Notes: generated from the sequence alone by a model not told the origin. Positions 25,250 to 37,128 are shown, numbered from the stretch's first letter. The stretch is DNA of 64,000 nt from Chamaea fasciata (GCA_029207755.1 JARCOQ010000006.1:30524522-30588521); one strand, 5' to 3'. Numbers and translations are program-made.

Positions 25250-26388
25250 ATTAAGTATCCTAAGTAATATAGTTTCAGACTAACTTTAACAAATGTACAT
25301 GAAAATATTTATTGGCAAGTACTTCTTGTACTAATGTATTTGAACTGTAACAAGTACAAAACTAATGGCTGTAGTGTATCCCTTGAGCCAAAATGATGTC
25401 TTCCCACTATGTAAAATACTTTCCAAACTGTTCTCTACTTTCCGTGGTTAAAAAAATCACTGTATTTATACCAAGGGGAATATGAATGAAGAAACAAAGC
25501 AGAAATTCCAGCATCAATGTGTTTATTATTTCAGCTCCCTGACATCCTCTTTGCTGATCTTCCAGGCTGCAGTGTCTTTTTCCATTCTAAATGTGCAGAC
25601 AAATCCCCACGGGCACACTTGCGCTCAAGTTTCAGAAAAAATAAGGATCACACATATTGATGCTCTATATATGGAAATATTTCTTGTCACACAAAATGGA
25701 TCTTTTCACTGTCTGACTGTCAACCCCTTCCTGATCAAACCAGACAACGGCAGCTTCTGCTGCTTTTCCAGACTCTTGGCAGCCTTTTCTGACATCTGCA
25801 CATCTTGCATTTACAAGTACACTGATTCCAGAGCTGTCAGTGGATGGAAATAATTTTGAAATCCAGAGTGAATATAAATGGATTCCATGTAAAAGGCTTT
25901 TATTTCTGTGTCAAGTCATAGAGTTGCTAGAACAGAAGCTTCCATTTTACACTTCCCCATTTCCAACAACATCACAGAAGACTGGAAATGTCCCAGCAGC
26001 AAATAGATGTACGATTTTTTTAAAAAAATTTTTTGTGCATCAAATAAGAAAGTGAAAGAAAATCTTATTTTTTCTTTGAATATTTGGCTACATACAAATA
26101 AATATAAGGGGGGAGATCTCTTGTACTGCTCTGTATTTTTTCTTTTTCAAAGAAAACTTTCAAACAAAAAAAAAGAGGTATCTGGCTTATTTATCACAGT
26201 GTCATATAAGAGTTCTTTCAGTAGCTATAAATTACAGTATACAATATTGGCAAGGTAGTGTAATCCATCCATTCCCTATTATAACTCACTTAAAAAAAAA
26301 AAAGTTATAACATTAAAGACCAGTAATAGTTTGTTTTGGAACTCATTAGCCTGAACTAGTTGTTTATTTTGGATGCTGCAAAACTGTG

Positions 26389-26411
26389 ATCTCACATCTG
26401 TGATGTGAGAT
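26389..26411. repeat. Perfect 10-bp hairpin, 3-nt loop
   Basis: ATCTCACATC (26389-26398), loop TGT, then GATGTGAGAT (26402-26411), an exact reverse complement. Confidence 0.85.
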
Positions 26412-26680
26412 TGAAATTTTGACAATTGAGCAGAACTTCATAAATTTTCCAACACAATCAAGCTTTTTAAATGAAAACAGATTCCCCTTAGAAGAAATTT
26501 ATTTGGAGTAAAATTTAACTACTTCCAAATTTTTGCACAGAAAAATAAACGAAATTGCCAGACTTCTAACTGTTACTTTAAAAAAGAAATTACATCAACC
26601 AAATAAACCAAACAAGTTAGAAAGAGATAAATAATTTCTGGTTTTGCCAACACTACAAAACACACAATATTATTTCTGTC

Positions 26681-27005
26681 CCTCAGTACTTAAAGAGGGC
26701 AGACAAGAAAGGTGGGTACAGATGTTTTAGTAGGGATTGTTGTGATAGGACAAGGGGTAATGGTTTCAGACTAAGAGAGGGTTGATTTGGATTATATATA
26801 AAGAAGAAAGCTTTCATAACAAGGGTTGTGAAACACTGAAACTATTGCCCAGAGAGGTGGTAGATGCACCATCCCTGAAAACATTCAGAATTAGGTTGGA
26901 CAGGGCTCTGAGCAACCTGTTCTAGCTAAAGGTGTCCTACTCACTGAAGGGGGATTGGAGTAGATGGCAAAGTTCCTTTCCACCCCAAACCATGCAATGA
27001 CTTTG
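26681..27005 (+). mobile_element. CR1 LINE 3' end
   Basis: This is the 3'-terminal part of a CR1 retrotransposon in sense orientation. It follows the familiar CR1 order: a GATAGGACAAGGGGTAATGG block near 26745, then a TTGCCCAGAGAGGTGGTAGA block near 26846, a GGTTGGACAGGGCTCTGAGC block near 26894, and a worn end at AACCATGCAATGA near 26990. The reverse-transcriptase part is missing, as in most 5'-truncated copies, and the terminal tail has decayed. Confidence 0.93.
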
Positions 27006-27794
27006 AGACTCTGACTTTATTTTTTTTTTCTGAGCAGTTGGACAAAAAGCAGAGAGGAAAAAGCCATTTCTGCTGGATCCTTTTGAGTGTAGCCTTACTG
27101 ACTTCTGAATGCAGGATTGGAGCCCTCTAAAGCTGTGGCTGGCCAAAAGCAGCCATTCAGGGAGTCAGATGCAACGGAGCCTTTTAAATGATGAGCATGC
27201 AGTTGGTAGTACATCGACCCTGACCGCAGTGACAAAACTTGAGCAATTTGTTTAGCTGTGAGGAATGAAATGCCAAACTGTTATATACCTGCAGTATGCA
27301 AATCCGTTGGAACATTATCATAGAGATAGATATGTCAGCAGAGAGCTTTTCTAGGTTATGCATTTTGCTGCAGGAAGAACAAGTGCATTTGTTAATAAGA
27401 TGGCATTACAGGACTGTGAGGAAAACAGTGTCAACAAAACTCAACTGGATTTTGCTTAAAGCCTTGAGAGGGGCAAGTGTCAGCCAAACTCTCACCCCAG
27501 TCTGAACTACTGAATGTTGTCTGCATGAAAAAAGGCTGCTTGACCTACTTTTATCTTCTGGATGAAAAATAGAGGTTTCTGTCTGCTGACAGCTGTTGCA
27601 CTTCCAAAACAGGAGTAATCAAGTGATTTTTCCTTCCTTCTAAAAATAGCTGTGCCGAATCTGTACTGGATGATGAAGGCTGAATTATAATTTATCCTGA
27701 GGAAATTATGAGTTATCCATTGACTGCTGATTAGGAAAAGACACAAGTTACTCAGCCACCATGTGACATAAGGTGAGCATGATAAATAAGAACA

Positions 27795-27846
27795 ACAAAT
27801 ATGTTCTCTAAGACACCCATGCCTACAATTATAAGAACATATTTGT
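27795..27846. repeat. Perfect 13-bp inverted repeat, 26-nt loop
   Basis: ACAAATATGTTCT (27795-27807) is matched by its exact reverse complement AGAACATATTTGT (27834-27846). The stem is short for a microRNA precursor and does not extend on either side. Confidence 0.85.
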
Positions 27847-28726
27847 AAAGCTTTATAGAAACTGCATGTTGAGCATTTTATATTTTCTCATTTTAGTTAG
27901 AATGCAGTAATGACTGGCAGTGAGTGCTGTGAGTATCCTGTGTACATGGCAGGTAGCCTCAAAAAGGACTTCAGTTGTAAAATACTTCCTTTAGGAATTG
28001 TCCCCTTTAGCTATTATTATTTGTCTTAATTGCCCTTTACATTGTATTTTTACATGTATTTCTTTTATTCATGATTTTTTTTTTCTTCAAAGCAAAATGT
28101 CATGGTACAGTAGTAATGGCATAACACAGTAGTTTACATTTTTAAGAGCAGAATATAATTTAAAAGTATTTTCCTGCATGATCCATTTGAGTGTCAATAA
28201 AAAGTATAAAAGTTTCAAGGTTCTTATTTAAGGATCTCTGACATGTCACGATGCTTGTTGATGGAGGTGATGCTACTCAAAGCTCAGGGTTCTCTGGGAA
28301 GCTCAGTGGGGTGGGATAAGCTGACATACTGATTGGCTGCAGATGAACTTCTATAAGCATTGAAAGTAAACATTGGAATGTCAGATTTAATTTCAACTTC
28401 TAGTCCAAAACAGAAAAAACTTCATCTGGAAGTCATATTTTCATTTACATTGTTTAATATGCCATATAGTTTAACAATTACAGCAATATTATTCCTTGGA
28501 TAATCCAACAATGAGTTGGTAAAATTTTACAGAAAAGAAAGTTTATTCCTTTAGACACCTTACTGTCTTCAGAACACAATGAGTTGTAGTGTGAAACAAA
28601 ATCAAAACACACAAGAGAGACTGGAAAAAAATAAGAACCCAATTAAAATAACAGCATTATTTTATTCAGGACATAATAAGCTATCATGTGTACAGCTTTG
28701 GACAAAAGAACTATTTCCACTAAGTT

Positions 28727-28777
28727 CAAACAAAACAAAACAAAACAAAACAAACAACAACAACAACACCACCAAAA
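28727..28777. repeat. (CAAAA)n / (CAA)n low-complexity tract
   Basis: CAAAA pentamers are followed by CAA trimers. This is simple-sequence DNA rather than a retroposon tail that I can tie to a source. Confidence 0.9.
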
Positions 28778-28980
28778 CTAGCAACAGAAATTAAACTGTG
28801 GAATACCATAGATACGGCAATGACTTTCTGACCTACTTTTTCAAACTCTGCGTCCTTGTAGCTAAGGATAAAAATAGTTTGTTCTAATACATTAATGTCA
28901 AAAGGCAGTGTGAAAATAACATTGGCCTGTTACAGGATGAGGATGGTCACCTCCCAAACAGGGACAGGGACTAGGCAGAG

Positions 28981-29256
28981 GTGTTTAACTTCTTCTTTGC
29001 CTCTGTCGTCAACACAGATGATGGACCAAAGGAGTTTCAGTGCCGTGAGCTGGAGGATCAGGGCTGTGGGAATGATCAGCTCGTGGTCAACCCTGAAACT
29101 GTGCGGGATGTGCCGCTCCAGCTCAATCCCAACAAAACTATGGGGCCTGATGGGATTCATCCAATAATCCTCAAGGAGCTAGCTGATGTCACTGCAAAGC
29201 CTCTCTCAATGATTTTTGAACAATCTTGGGAATCTGTAGAGGTCCCAGCTGACTGA
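28981..29256 (+). pseudogene. CR1 reverse transcriptase, finger-domain fragment
   Basis: A 91-codon open piece of the CR1 ORF2 product inside the element at 28895-30665. It carries the PDGIHP and LKEL motifs just before the palm of the reverse transcriptase, which in a live element copies CR1 RNA at a nicked target. It ends at a TGA at 29254-29256, shortly after the IFEQSW segment. The next coding block is in another frame, so this is a relic. Confidence 0.85.
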
Positions 29257-29518
29257 AGCTGGCAAAGATTTTCCCAGTTTTCAAGAAAAGCAAGAAGGTG
29301 AAACATGGAAACTATAGTCCTGTCAGTCTTACTTCAGTGCCCAGTTAAATAATGGAAAAGATTATTCTGGGAAATACTGACAAACAGTTGTAGGACAGTG
29401 CAGTCATCAGTCACAGCCAGCATGGCTTCATGAGGGGAAAGTTCTGCTTATCAAACCTGATTTCCTTTTATGACAAGGTAACACACCAGTTGATCAAGGG
29501 AGGAGAGCTGTAATCTTT

Positions 29519-30004
29519 TTGGACTTCAGCAAAGCTTTCGATATGATTGCACAGTGTCCTTCTGGAACAAAATATCCAGCATACAGCTGGATAACTGTGC
29601 TATGTGGTGGAAGAACAACTGGCTCACAGGTCAGGGACAGGACATCAGGCTGGTGTCCAGCCACTAATGGGATTCCACAAGGCTTCATCCTTGGCCCAGT
29701 TGTCTTCAGCATCTTCATTAGTGACTTGGAACACACAACTCAAAGGAATACTAAGTTTGGTGACAACACTAAATTGGGAGGAGCTATCAACTTTCTCAAG
29801 GGCAGAGAGGCCCTTCAGAGACACCTCGACAAATTAGAGGTCTGGGTAATTACCAACCATGTGAAGTTTAACAAGGGCAAGTGCCACATTCTCTACCTGG
29901 GAGGGGCAACCCTGGTTGTGTGTATAGACTGGGAAATGAGAATGCTGGGAAGCAGCGCCATGGAAAGGCCCTGGGGGTCCTGGTTGATGGCAAGTTTAAC
30001 ATGA
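29519..30004 (+). pseudogene. CR1 reverse transcriptase, palm-domain fragment
   Basis: This 161-codon frame is the longest in the window. It covers the CR1 palm: DFSKAFD near its start, NGIPQGFILGP in the middle and FGDN in place of the catalytic FADD. The loss of the second aspartate of that box would abolish catalysis even without the frame breaks. The frame then drifts into the thumb region and ends at TGA (30002-30004). The ATG at 29519 falls inside the domain and is not a true start. Confidence 0.85.
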
Positions 30005-30665
30005 GCCAGCAGTGCCCTGGCAGCGAGGAGGGCCAACCCTGTCCTGAGGTGCACCAGGCACAGCCTCGCAGCTGGGCAAGGGAGGGGATTGTCCTGCTCT
30101 GCTCTGCATTGGGGTGGCTTCAGTTCAAGTTCTGGGGGCAGTTTTGGACACCACAATATAAGAAGGATATAAAGCTATTAGGGTGTCCAAAGGAGGGCCA
30201 CAAGCATGGTGAAGGCCCTTGAGGGGAAGCTGTATGAGGAGCAGCTGAGGTCATTTGGTCTCCTCCTGCAGAAGAGGAGACTGAGGGGAGATCTCATTGC
30301 AGGCTTCAACATCCTCATGAGGGCAAGAAGAGGGGCAGGTTCAGATGTCTTCACTCTGGTGATCATTGACAGGACTTGGGAAAATGATATGAAGCTGAAT
30401 TGGGGTAGGTTTATGTTGTCTGGAAAGTTTTTCACTTGGTGTGGTTGGACACTAGAACAGGCCCCCCAGATAAGTGATCACAGCACCAAACCTGATAGAG
30501 TTCAAAAGAAGTGTTGGTCCATGCTCTTTCATATGGTGTGATTCTTGGAACAGTCCTCTGCAGGGCCAGGACTTGGCCTCAATGGTCCTGATGGCTCCCA
30601 TCCAACTCAGCACACTCTGATTCTATGATTCTAAGATCCTACGATTATGATTCTATGATTCCATA

Positions 30666-33330
30666 GAGAATTGGATTCATAGAGAGAGGCTAGCCTTACT
30701 CTACACATTCAAGATTCTATCTAGATCTTAGTCACAACCTCTTTGTATGGTATCTCCTAACTTTAAAAGTGCAGCATGGAAAGTCAGAGGAGCACATCTG
30801 AGCTATCTGCAGCAATTACAAAAGATACTGCAAAGACTATCTATCTATTCCTACAGCTCTTTGAGTGAGAGTGTTTTCTGATTCACAACAAAGACTCTCT
30901 TCCATGTATGACTTAGGGGATTGTTGCTTATAAAAATAAAACTTTAACTGTAAACTGTCCCAATTCAGAGTAAAAAAGAGATGTTCAGATGGAAATGTAG
31001 AGCTCAGATTCCTCAGTCATGTGTTGCTGAACCAAATAGGTCACCAGTTTTAACCCTGGGGCATAGACTTTCTTTCCTCCTAGCCTTTGCTCCTCCCCCT
31101 TCTCCTCCTCCTCCTCAAAAAAAAAAAAAAAGCATTATAAAACTATAATATAGTTCCTCCTTGCCAAGGGATTTGGCCCATTATATCGCAATTAAAAAAT
31201 GTAATAAACCCATGAGGCAATAAAAATGCTGTAGAATCTTCTATAAACTAAGCTAACAAGCAATAAAACAAATCAAGTTTAAGTGTAAGAAAGGGGTTTT
31301 GCTGCCAGTAGTGGAAGAATTTTATTGAAAAGTATATATAGTCATCTGTGCATTCATACTGTTGAAATAGTGAATGTTCTTTAAAGGGCAGTACTGCTGT
31401 TTAATTTGGTGTTTGAGATCAGCACATACACTGGAAGGATTTCTGAACTGCAGGTAACCAATACAACTGCCCTTAGCCAGCAAAAATATCCCCAGATAAG
31501 TGTAATGATTTGGTTAGAAGCTGAACTGATTTTTTTCCTTAACACACCAGGAAACTGCTATAATAGAGAAAAGAGATAAAGCTACATAAACAAATACTTT
31601 AGAAGTAGTTACATTTCAAAAAGAAAGTAGGCACACAAGAAAGGCACACTTCAATGTTCCTTTAAGCCTGAAAAAATCCTCCCACTTAGAATATTTGTAC
31701 CAAAGCTAATACTTCTGCCCCTTCACCTTTCTCTTTGCTATAGGAAACAGGGAGATACATGTTGGCTCCCTTTTGTGGTGATAGCATTACATGCTAGGGG
31801 AAAACTGAAGCCAACGTCTGGATTTAGAAATGCTTGTCACCAGCTTGAGGGTGGCACTGGGCCAGGCTGAGCTGGCAGAGCTTGTGAACTTGAATATGCT
31901 CCCTGACACGCTTCCAGTTCTCCAACCTCAAGCTGACTGCTGGCACCAACAGTCTGAGAATAGGCTACTGTGCACAAAGAGATGGAAAGGGACATAATAT
32001 TTATTTTTTTCTTATTGGTTCATACTGCCCTTTCAGCCTAAAGATTTATATAACTGTTTTGGTATAAAGTAGGAATAGAATGCAATCTCCTTCTCAGCTC
32101 TTTCTCTTGAACTTCTATATTAAAGGCTAATGGTTACTCAAAGATACACAATACCTAAGATTCAAATAGGTTCACTATTAATAATTTATCAATTTTTTAA
32201 AAGAAAATATTCAAAAAATACTGTCATACTGACTAAGACCTGAAAACACTTAACATTACATGAAAAAAAGGGAAACAAACACTTAAATTGGAAAACACCT
32301 ATGTTTGATTCAGATTATTAAAGTTTATCATCCTGATATCATAGCTATACAATTTACGTTCCTTTTATGATTTTTGAGCAGAAAGGACTTTGAAATGGCT
32401 TTGTTTACCCTAGCTTAATTGGGTAGGTGCCCAGTTTTTTAATGAGGGCACTGAGCACTGTTTCTGTTGCCAGTTCTTTATGTATAGAACACCCCTGTGC
32501 AACTCACTTTGCCTTCAGAGACACAAACCTTCATTGTAAGTCAGCAACTGTCTACACTGGAGTATGAAATGCTCTTACTTTTAGGAGCTGAAAACTTCTG
32601 CAAATAAACTACTAGCCACCACCTAATAACAAAGGGAATCAATTTTGCTTTTTCTTTCCCACTTCTGTTGACAATGAAAATATGCTGAGAATACTTGGTT
32701 TGCCAGAAATGCCATAAAAGCTCCTACTGGGGCAATGGTCTGAGCAAGGGCCTGCTCTCCTCACTGTCAGTGAGCCCATAATTGGATGAAAAGTAAGCTT
32801 CGAGTAAACAGCCTCCAAATCAGCAGAGATAGCTCTGAGATGCTTTGAATTTTATGCCAGATTATGAAGAAGTCCTTCTATGTATCCATCACCATTCTGT
32901 CAAGCAAAACCAGCCTCACTCCCAACAGCCTGACACTGTGCTGTTATTTTTGTGACTCTGCACTCTGCATTGTATTTGGCAATGTATTCACAGGCACAGT
33001 TATGTATATATTACCTTTCCATCAATCATATTTCTAAGAAGATTCATGCCCATGTACAGCTATCAGTTTGAGATGAGCTCATCTAATTACACTAGCAGAT
33101 GCCAATGAATAATGAATTACAGGGTCATGATGGTAATCTTGTATTTTCAATCACAGTGCTACTTGTGATGTCCTGTGTTGTCTGTGGCAGTTAGCCTGCT
33201 TTCTCAAGTAGGCTTACAATCATGATGAGGAAAAGAGCAGAGTGTTGAATCTGAGTGGTCTTGATGAAAAGTACTAATTACCTTTTCCGTTTTTTAAAAT
33301 TCTATGTTCTGCAGTTTGGTATGTAGTCCT
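30666..33330. other. Gene-free stretch including a possible conserved non-coding block
   Basis: No gene is supported. A pyrimidine run followed by 15 A lies at 31090-31131. The part at about 32690-33260 has even base composition, almost no homopolymers and several homeodomain-like cores (CTAATTAC, ATAATGAATTAC), giving it the look of conserved non-coding DNA; this is an impression from sequence texture only. Confidence 0.5.
31090..31131. repeat. Polypyrimidine (CCT)n run followed by A15
   Basis: Twenty-seven pyrimidines with CTC repeats are followed directly by 15 A. The abrupt strand switch from pyrimidine to purine is simple-sequence DNA. Confidence 0.85.
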
Positions 33331-33422
33331 AAAATAAAAAATAAAATAAAATAAAATAAAATAAAATAAAATAAAATAAAATAAAATAAAATAAAATAAA
33401 ATAAAATAAAATAAAATAAAAT
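33331..33422. repeat. (AAAAT)n pentanucleotide array
   Basis: About 18 units of the pentamer run for 92 bp, almost without interruption. Arrays this pure and long are usually length-variable. Confidence 0.97.
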
Positions 33423-33930
33423 GGAGGTGTATTGAAAGATAGCCTTGGTTCTGTGTCTTCAGAAGCTCAAGGACCTTTTTCTGATATGATTAAGAAATAG
33501 GTAGACTAGCAAATTACCCTCTGGTACAGGACTGTGTATATCAACTCGTGCCAGCTACTGTCATTTCTATGTATGCACTCCTGCCCATATATAAATATAA
33601 AATGATCCCAGGGAACAAAACAGGTAATAACAGAGAACTAAGAATCCTGACATTTATCATACAGGCTGAGTGAAAGAAGCTGGCACCAAAACTTGTCTCA
33701 TTCATCTGCTTGTGCCCCTTTGATGTCTTTTTTTTTTTTGAGATCTGTGAATGTCTTCAATCTAAGTTTGTTAAAAGCAGAATACAGATGCCTAAAGACT
33801 ACCCGCGTCCTAAATTTGACTGATAAATCAGGGCCCTGATTCTGTTTTGAGCAGAGATTGTTTCTGATTTTATTTTTTATTTATGCTTTAAGTAATTACA
33901 CTAACTTCACTCTCAGATTTTGAAGACCTC
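33423..33930. other. Gene-free AT-rich spacer
   Basis: Nothing recognisable apart from a short poly-T run at about 33729-33739. Confidence 0.6.
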
Positions 33931-34115
33931 TGTCATAGTTTAACCACAGCTAGCAAAAAAGTAGCACATGGCTGCTCCCTCCCCAGCTCCTCTATCCCCA
34001 CAAAATGTGGGGTGGGGAGGAGAATCAGAAAAAGGTCAGATCCATGGGTTGAAATAAAAACAGTTTATCTGAAAGAGTTTTAAAACAGTTTAACTGAAAC
34101 GAAGCAAAATATTAC

Positions 34116-34170
34116 TAGTAGTAGTAGTAGTAATAGTAGTAGTAGTAGTAATAGTAGTAGTAGCAGTAAC
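34116..34170. repeat. Imperfect (AGT)n array inside an LTR
   Basis: About 17 AGT-type units with periodic AAT interruptions. The related LTR at 62051-62632 has an ATTACT/ATT-rich stretch in the corresponding place, so the array grew from a sequence already prone to slippage. Confidence 0.9.
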
Positions 34171-34272
34171 AGAAAGGAAGATAACAAAAAAGAGAGACAT
34201 AAATCTCAAGTATAAAAACAGTAATGCACAATACAGTTGCTCACTGCTTGCTGAGAAACGACCCTGCTCCCA

Positions 34273-34282
34273 TTTATATACT
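34273..34282 (-). promoter_or_regulatory. TATA box of the LTR promoter
   Basis: AGTATATAAA on the minus strand, about 250 bp from the U3 end of the solo LTR at 33931-34532, where a retroviral TATA box is expected. Activity today is unknown. Confidence 0.55.
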
Positions 34283-36549
34283 GAGCATGATGTTCTATGG
34301 TGTGAAATGTCCCTTTGGCCACCTGTCCTGGTCATGCTCCCTCCATCTTCTTGTGCATTTCCTGGCTGGCAGAGCCAGGGATGCTGAAAAATCCTTTACT
34401 TAGGGCAAATTCTACGCAGCAACAGTAAAGCATCAGCATGTTATTAGCAATGACCTCATACTAAATCCAAAACACAGAACTATACCAGCTACTAGGAAGG
34501 AAATCAACTCTATCCCAGGTGAAATCAGGACAATCACAACAGTAATCATATCACCAGCATCACTTGGCGGCTCAGTAAGAGTACTCACTGCTGTTTGGTT
34601 GCCTTTACTAAGTACACAAAGCTTATTAATAGTGGTTATGATACAAGTCTGAAGACTTTTGTCAAAAGAACACCATAAAATTCAGCCAAATACAAAATGT
34701 TTTAGCCAGAAATCTAGGAAATCTTCATAACTTCCTGAATGGGATGATAAAAGAGCATGTTTCTGGACTGCAAATTATTTTTACTATATTACATTTATGT
34801 TTTATACATTATATTATTTTTATTTTATTATATTATTTTTATTACTTGGGGTTTTTTCTGCTTGTAGTGTGTGTGTTTGAATTTGACCTCACCATCTGGA
34901 AGAAAGTTGCCAAAATTATAAGTGAATCTGACCTGAAAAACCCTGAGATGCAACTTTGAAAAATACCATTTTCATTGAAGAGCAAAGATAAAAAAACAAC
35001 TTTTCATATTCATGGACATGCTTTTCAAACCACTTGGCAGATTTAAAGGGTTATAGCTAAGCAATTGTAGAGAAAATGCATCAGATTTTCTACCTTCCCT
35101 TTTCTTTCCTTCTCCATTTTAAGGACTTTTCACTTATTTCAAATAAGAATGTCATGTCAACTGGGTTATGAGAAGATAAGCATTAATACATGGGTTAGAG
35201 CAATTTTAATTTAACATGGCACACCTCCATGTTTACAGTACTGACTGTCAAAAATGGCTGAAAAATATAGTATTCTCAAAGCATCTTCTCTCCTACCCCA
35301 CTCCCCCGATCCACAAAAAAGCTCAAAACGGATTTGATTTTGGACATTTTTTCATGTATGCTGCAGTCTTTCTGCAAACAGGAAAAAAACAGTCTTTCTG
35401 GTTTACAGAGAATCACACATCATCTTGAGCTGTGAGATATATTGACTATCATGGGAACAAACAGTATATATTTAAAGTGTTCTCTGTTCAGGACTAATTT
35501 AAGTGGATCTTTATCATCATCTAGTACAGCTATTCTTACATTCTTGAGAGTGTCAGACAGAACACGCAATAGGAGATGTACAAAAAGAAAAGAAGAAAAT
35601 GTTCAGAAAAATAAAAGCTACAGCAATTACCATGAAGAGAACAGAGAAGGGAAAGTAACTGGGAAATACATTAGTGAGTCAGATACTGAGGGAAAAATCT
35701 TAAGCATGAAGAGATGTATTCATTGTACTCTTGAAGGAAGCATAGGTAAAGATAAGGAGTTATATTTGGTAATAAGAATATTGGGAAGATGAAGAGATTG
35801 CAGGACACTGGGAAAAGGAAGGACAAGTCAGGGTAGCTTGGTCAGTTCAAGAAAGGGAGATCAGAAGAATTTGCATTATGAAATTTGCTCACATCAAAGC
35901 ACCTAAGATCTTAGTCTTAGGAGACCAATGAAGACTTATGTTGGAATGAAGCCATTAAAAACTATGACTTTAAATCATATTCTTTCTCTATTCTGATATT
36001 TTGAGTAACCTTTCATGCTGAAAAGTAAATTATAACTTTGCTTTTGAATAGAGGCCATTGTGATTTGCTGATCCATACTCTTAGGGTAATGAATGAAATC
36101 CTAACATAGGACCAATAAAACATATTGCTTTTGCAACTTGTTTTCTAACCCGGTGTGATTAATAAAATACAGTATCTTTTTTTCTTGAAAACTATTATAA
36201 CTAAGGGAAGTAGAATAAATTTTCTTTTTCCCAGTACCCCAATTTCTTTCAGGAACTATCAAAGTTAGGAGATGACAGCCCAAAACATAGTGATTAAACA
36301 TCTCATTTTTCTCTCTGCAGAGATGGATGATGGTAATATGTGGAAGACTCTAGTACTAGATCTCAGATCTAGAAATAGAACTTTATTGTACATACTGCAT
36401 CTTGGTCATGTTATCTAAATACATGAACACATTCAGCAACATTTTTTATGCCCTTATGTTCTTGAAGCTGTTGTATGGGATTATTTGGTGTCTGATACCA
36501 CCATGGTCTATTAATAATTCTCTTAAGTTCTTCTTAGTCATTTGGGTTT

Positions 36550-36720
36550 GCGGGGGTTTTTTGTGTTTTATTTTTTGGTTTTGTTTGTTTGTTTGTTTGT
36601 TTGTGAAGTTTTGGGGGCTGGTTTGTTTGGAGGGATTTTTGTTATTTTTATTGGTTGGTATGGTTTTGAGTTTTGTTAGTTTTTGGTTTTTAGTTTGTTC
36701 AGTTTGTTTATTTCACTAAG
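36550..36720 (+). repeat. G/T-rich low-complexity tract with (TTTG)n
   Basis: The plus strand is almost entirely T and G, with several TTTG units around 36579-36604. The 105-codon open frame at 36402-36719 depends on this bias. Confidence 0.9.
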
Positions 36721-37084
36721 GCCAATAGGAGTTCTGGTGAAGAGTTCTGGTATTATTCAACTGGCATTTTTTCATGAGATGGAAATTGTCATAAGCTTCA
36801 AGCTGATGAGAGAGGTCTTCTTGGATTTTGTGTACAGGAGTATTTAGTTGTGATAAAATCATCTTTGGCATTTACACAGCCTATATAGTAATACCTTCAA
36901 TCTTTATCATGAAAAAATAAGTCCTTATCAAAGTTTGATTTCATTTTTTCCATGGGATTTGATGCTTCCAAATCTCCATTAGTTGCAGGGCATACTTCTA
37001 GATTTCTAAAACATTGTCTGCAAATAATAACATCAAATTCAGGTGGTTTTCCTTTAGCTATGTTTCAAGCTTTAGGTGTTTCTT

Positions 37085-37128
37085 TGGGGTTTTTTGTTTG
37101 TTTGTTTGTTTGTTTGTTTGTTTGTTTC
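37085..37128 (+). repeat. (TTTG)n tetranucleotide array
   Basis: About nine TTTG units in a row after a GGGG run. Confidence 0.93.

Larger units (their letters stand above)
24936..26680. other. Gene-free stretch with a tandem duplication and a hairpin
   Basis: No gene is supported. The plus-strand frame at 25482-25853 (123 codons) is open but shows no domain and has no start context or splice sites that I trust. A 24-bp tandem duplication lies at 25201-25249 and a 10-bp perfect hairpin at 26389-26411. Confidence 0.5.
27006..28894. other. Gene-free stretch between two CR1 copies
   Basis: No gene is supported. The stretch contains an inverted repeat with 13-bp arms at 27795-27846 and an A/C-rich tract at 28727-28777. 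Confidence 0.55.
28895..30665 (+). mobile_element. CR1 LINE, 5'-truncated, with most of the reverse transcriptase and 3' tail
   Basis: This is the largest transposon in the window, a sense-strand CR1 of about 1.8 kb. It opens with the linker before the reverse transcriptase (AEVFN and NTDDGP near 28974-29025), then the finger segment with MGPDGIHP (about 29140-29163) and LKELADV. The palm follows: DFSKAFD at 29522-29542 with the first catalytic aspartate, then NGIPQGFILGP from 29666, a variant of the usual NGVPQGSVLGP. After that comes a box reading FGDN (29756-29767) where active copies have FADD. The thumb and 3' region continue through the KRRLRGDL-type stretch near 30270. The copy ends in the GATTCTATGATTCT-type tail typical of CR1 (30618-30665). 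Stops and frameshifts divide the frame into pieces, so it is dead. Confidence 0.95.
33931..34532 (-). mobile_element. Solo LTR (songbird ERVL-like family)
   Basis: The element begins TGTCATAGTTTAACC and ends ATCAGGACA on the plus strand, so read on the minus strand it starts TGTCCTGAT and ends in GTTAAACTATGACA. This is the same family as the copy at 62051-62632: both share the block around GTTTTGGATT, the GCTCTGCCAG block and the GTTAAAC...GACA end. A TATA box (AGTATATAAA on the minus strand) lies at 34273-34282. An AGT-rich trinucleotide array has grown inside it at 34116-34170. No flanking target duplication survives and no internal viral genes adjoin it. Confidence 0.88.

Noticed and set aside
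25482..25853. 123-codon plus-strand ORF
   Set aside because: No domain, no promoter or splice context, and lengths like this occur by chance in a window of this size.
35442..35792. 116-codon plus-strand ORF
   Set aside because: Low-information lysine- and serine-rich composition with no recognised motif and no supporting context.
14360..37128. Possible CRISPR-like arrays
   Set aside because: The repeats are microsatellites without spacers, and the DNA is vertebrate.
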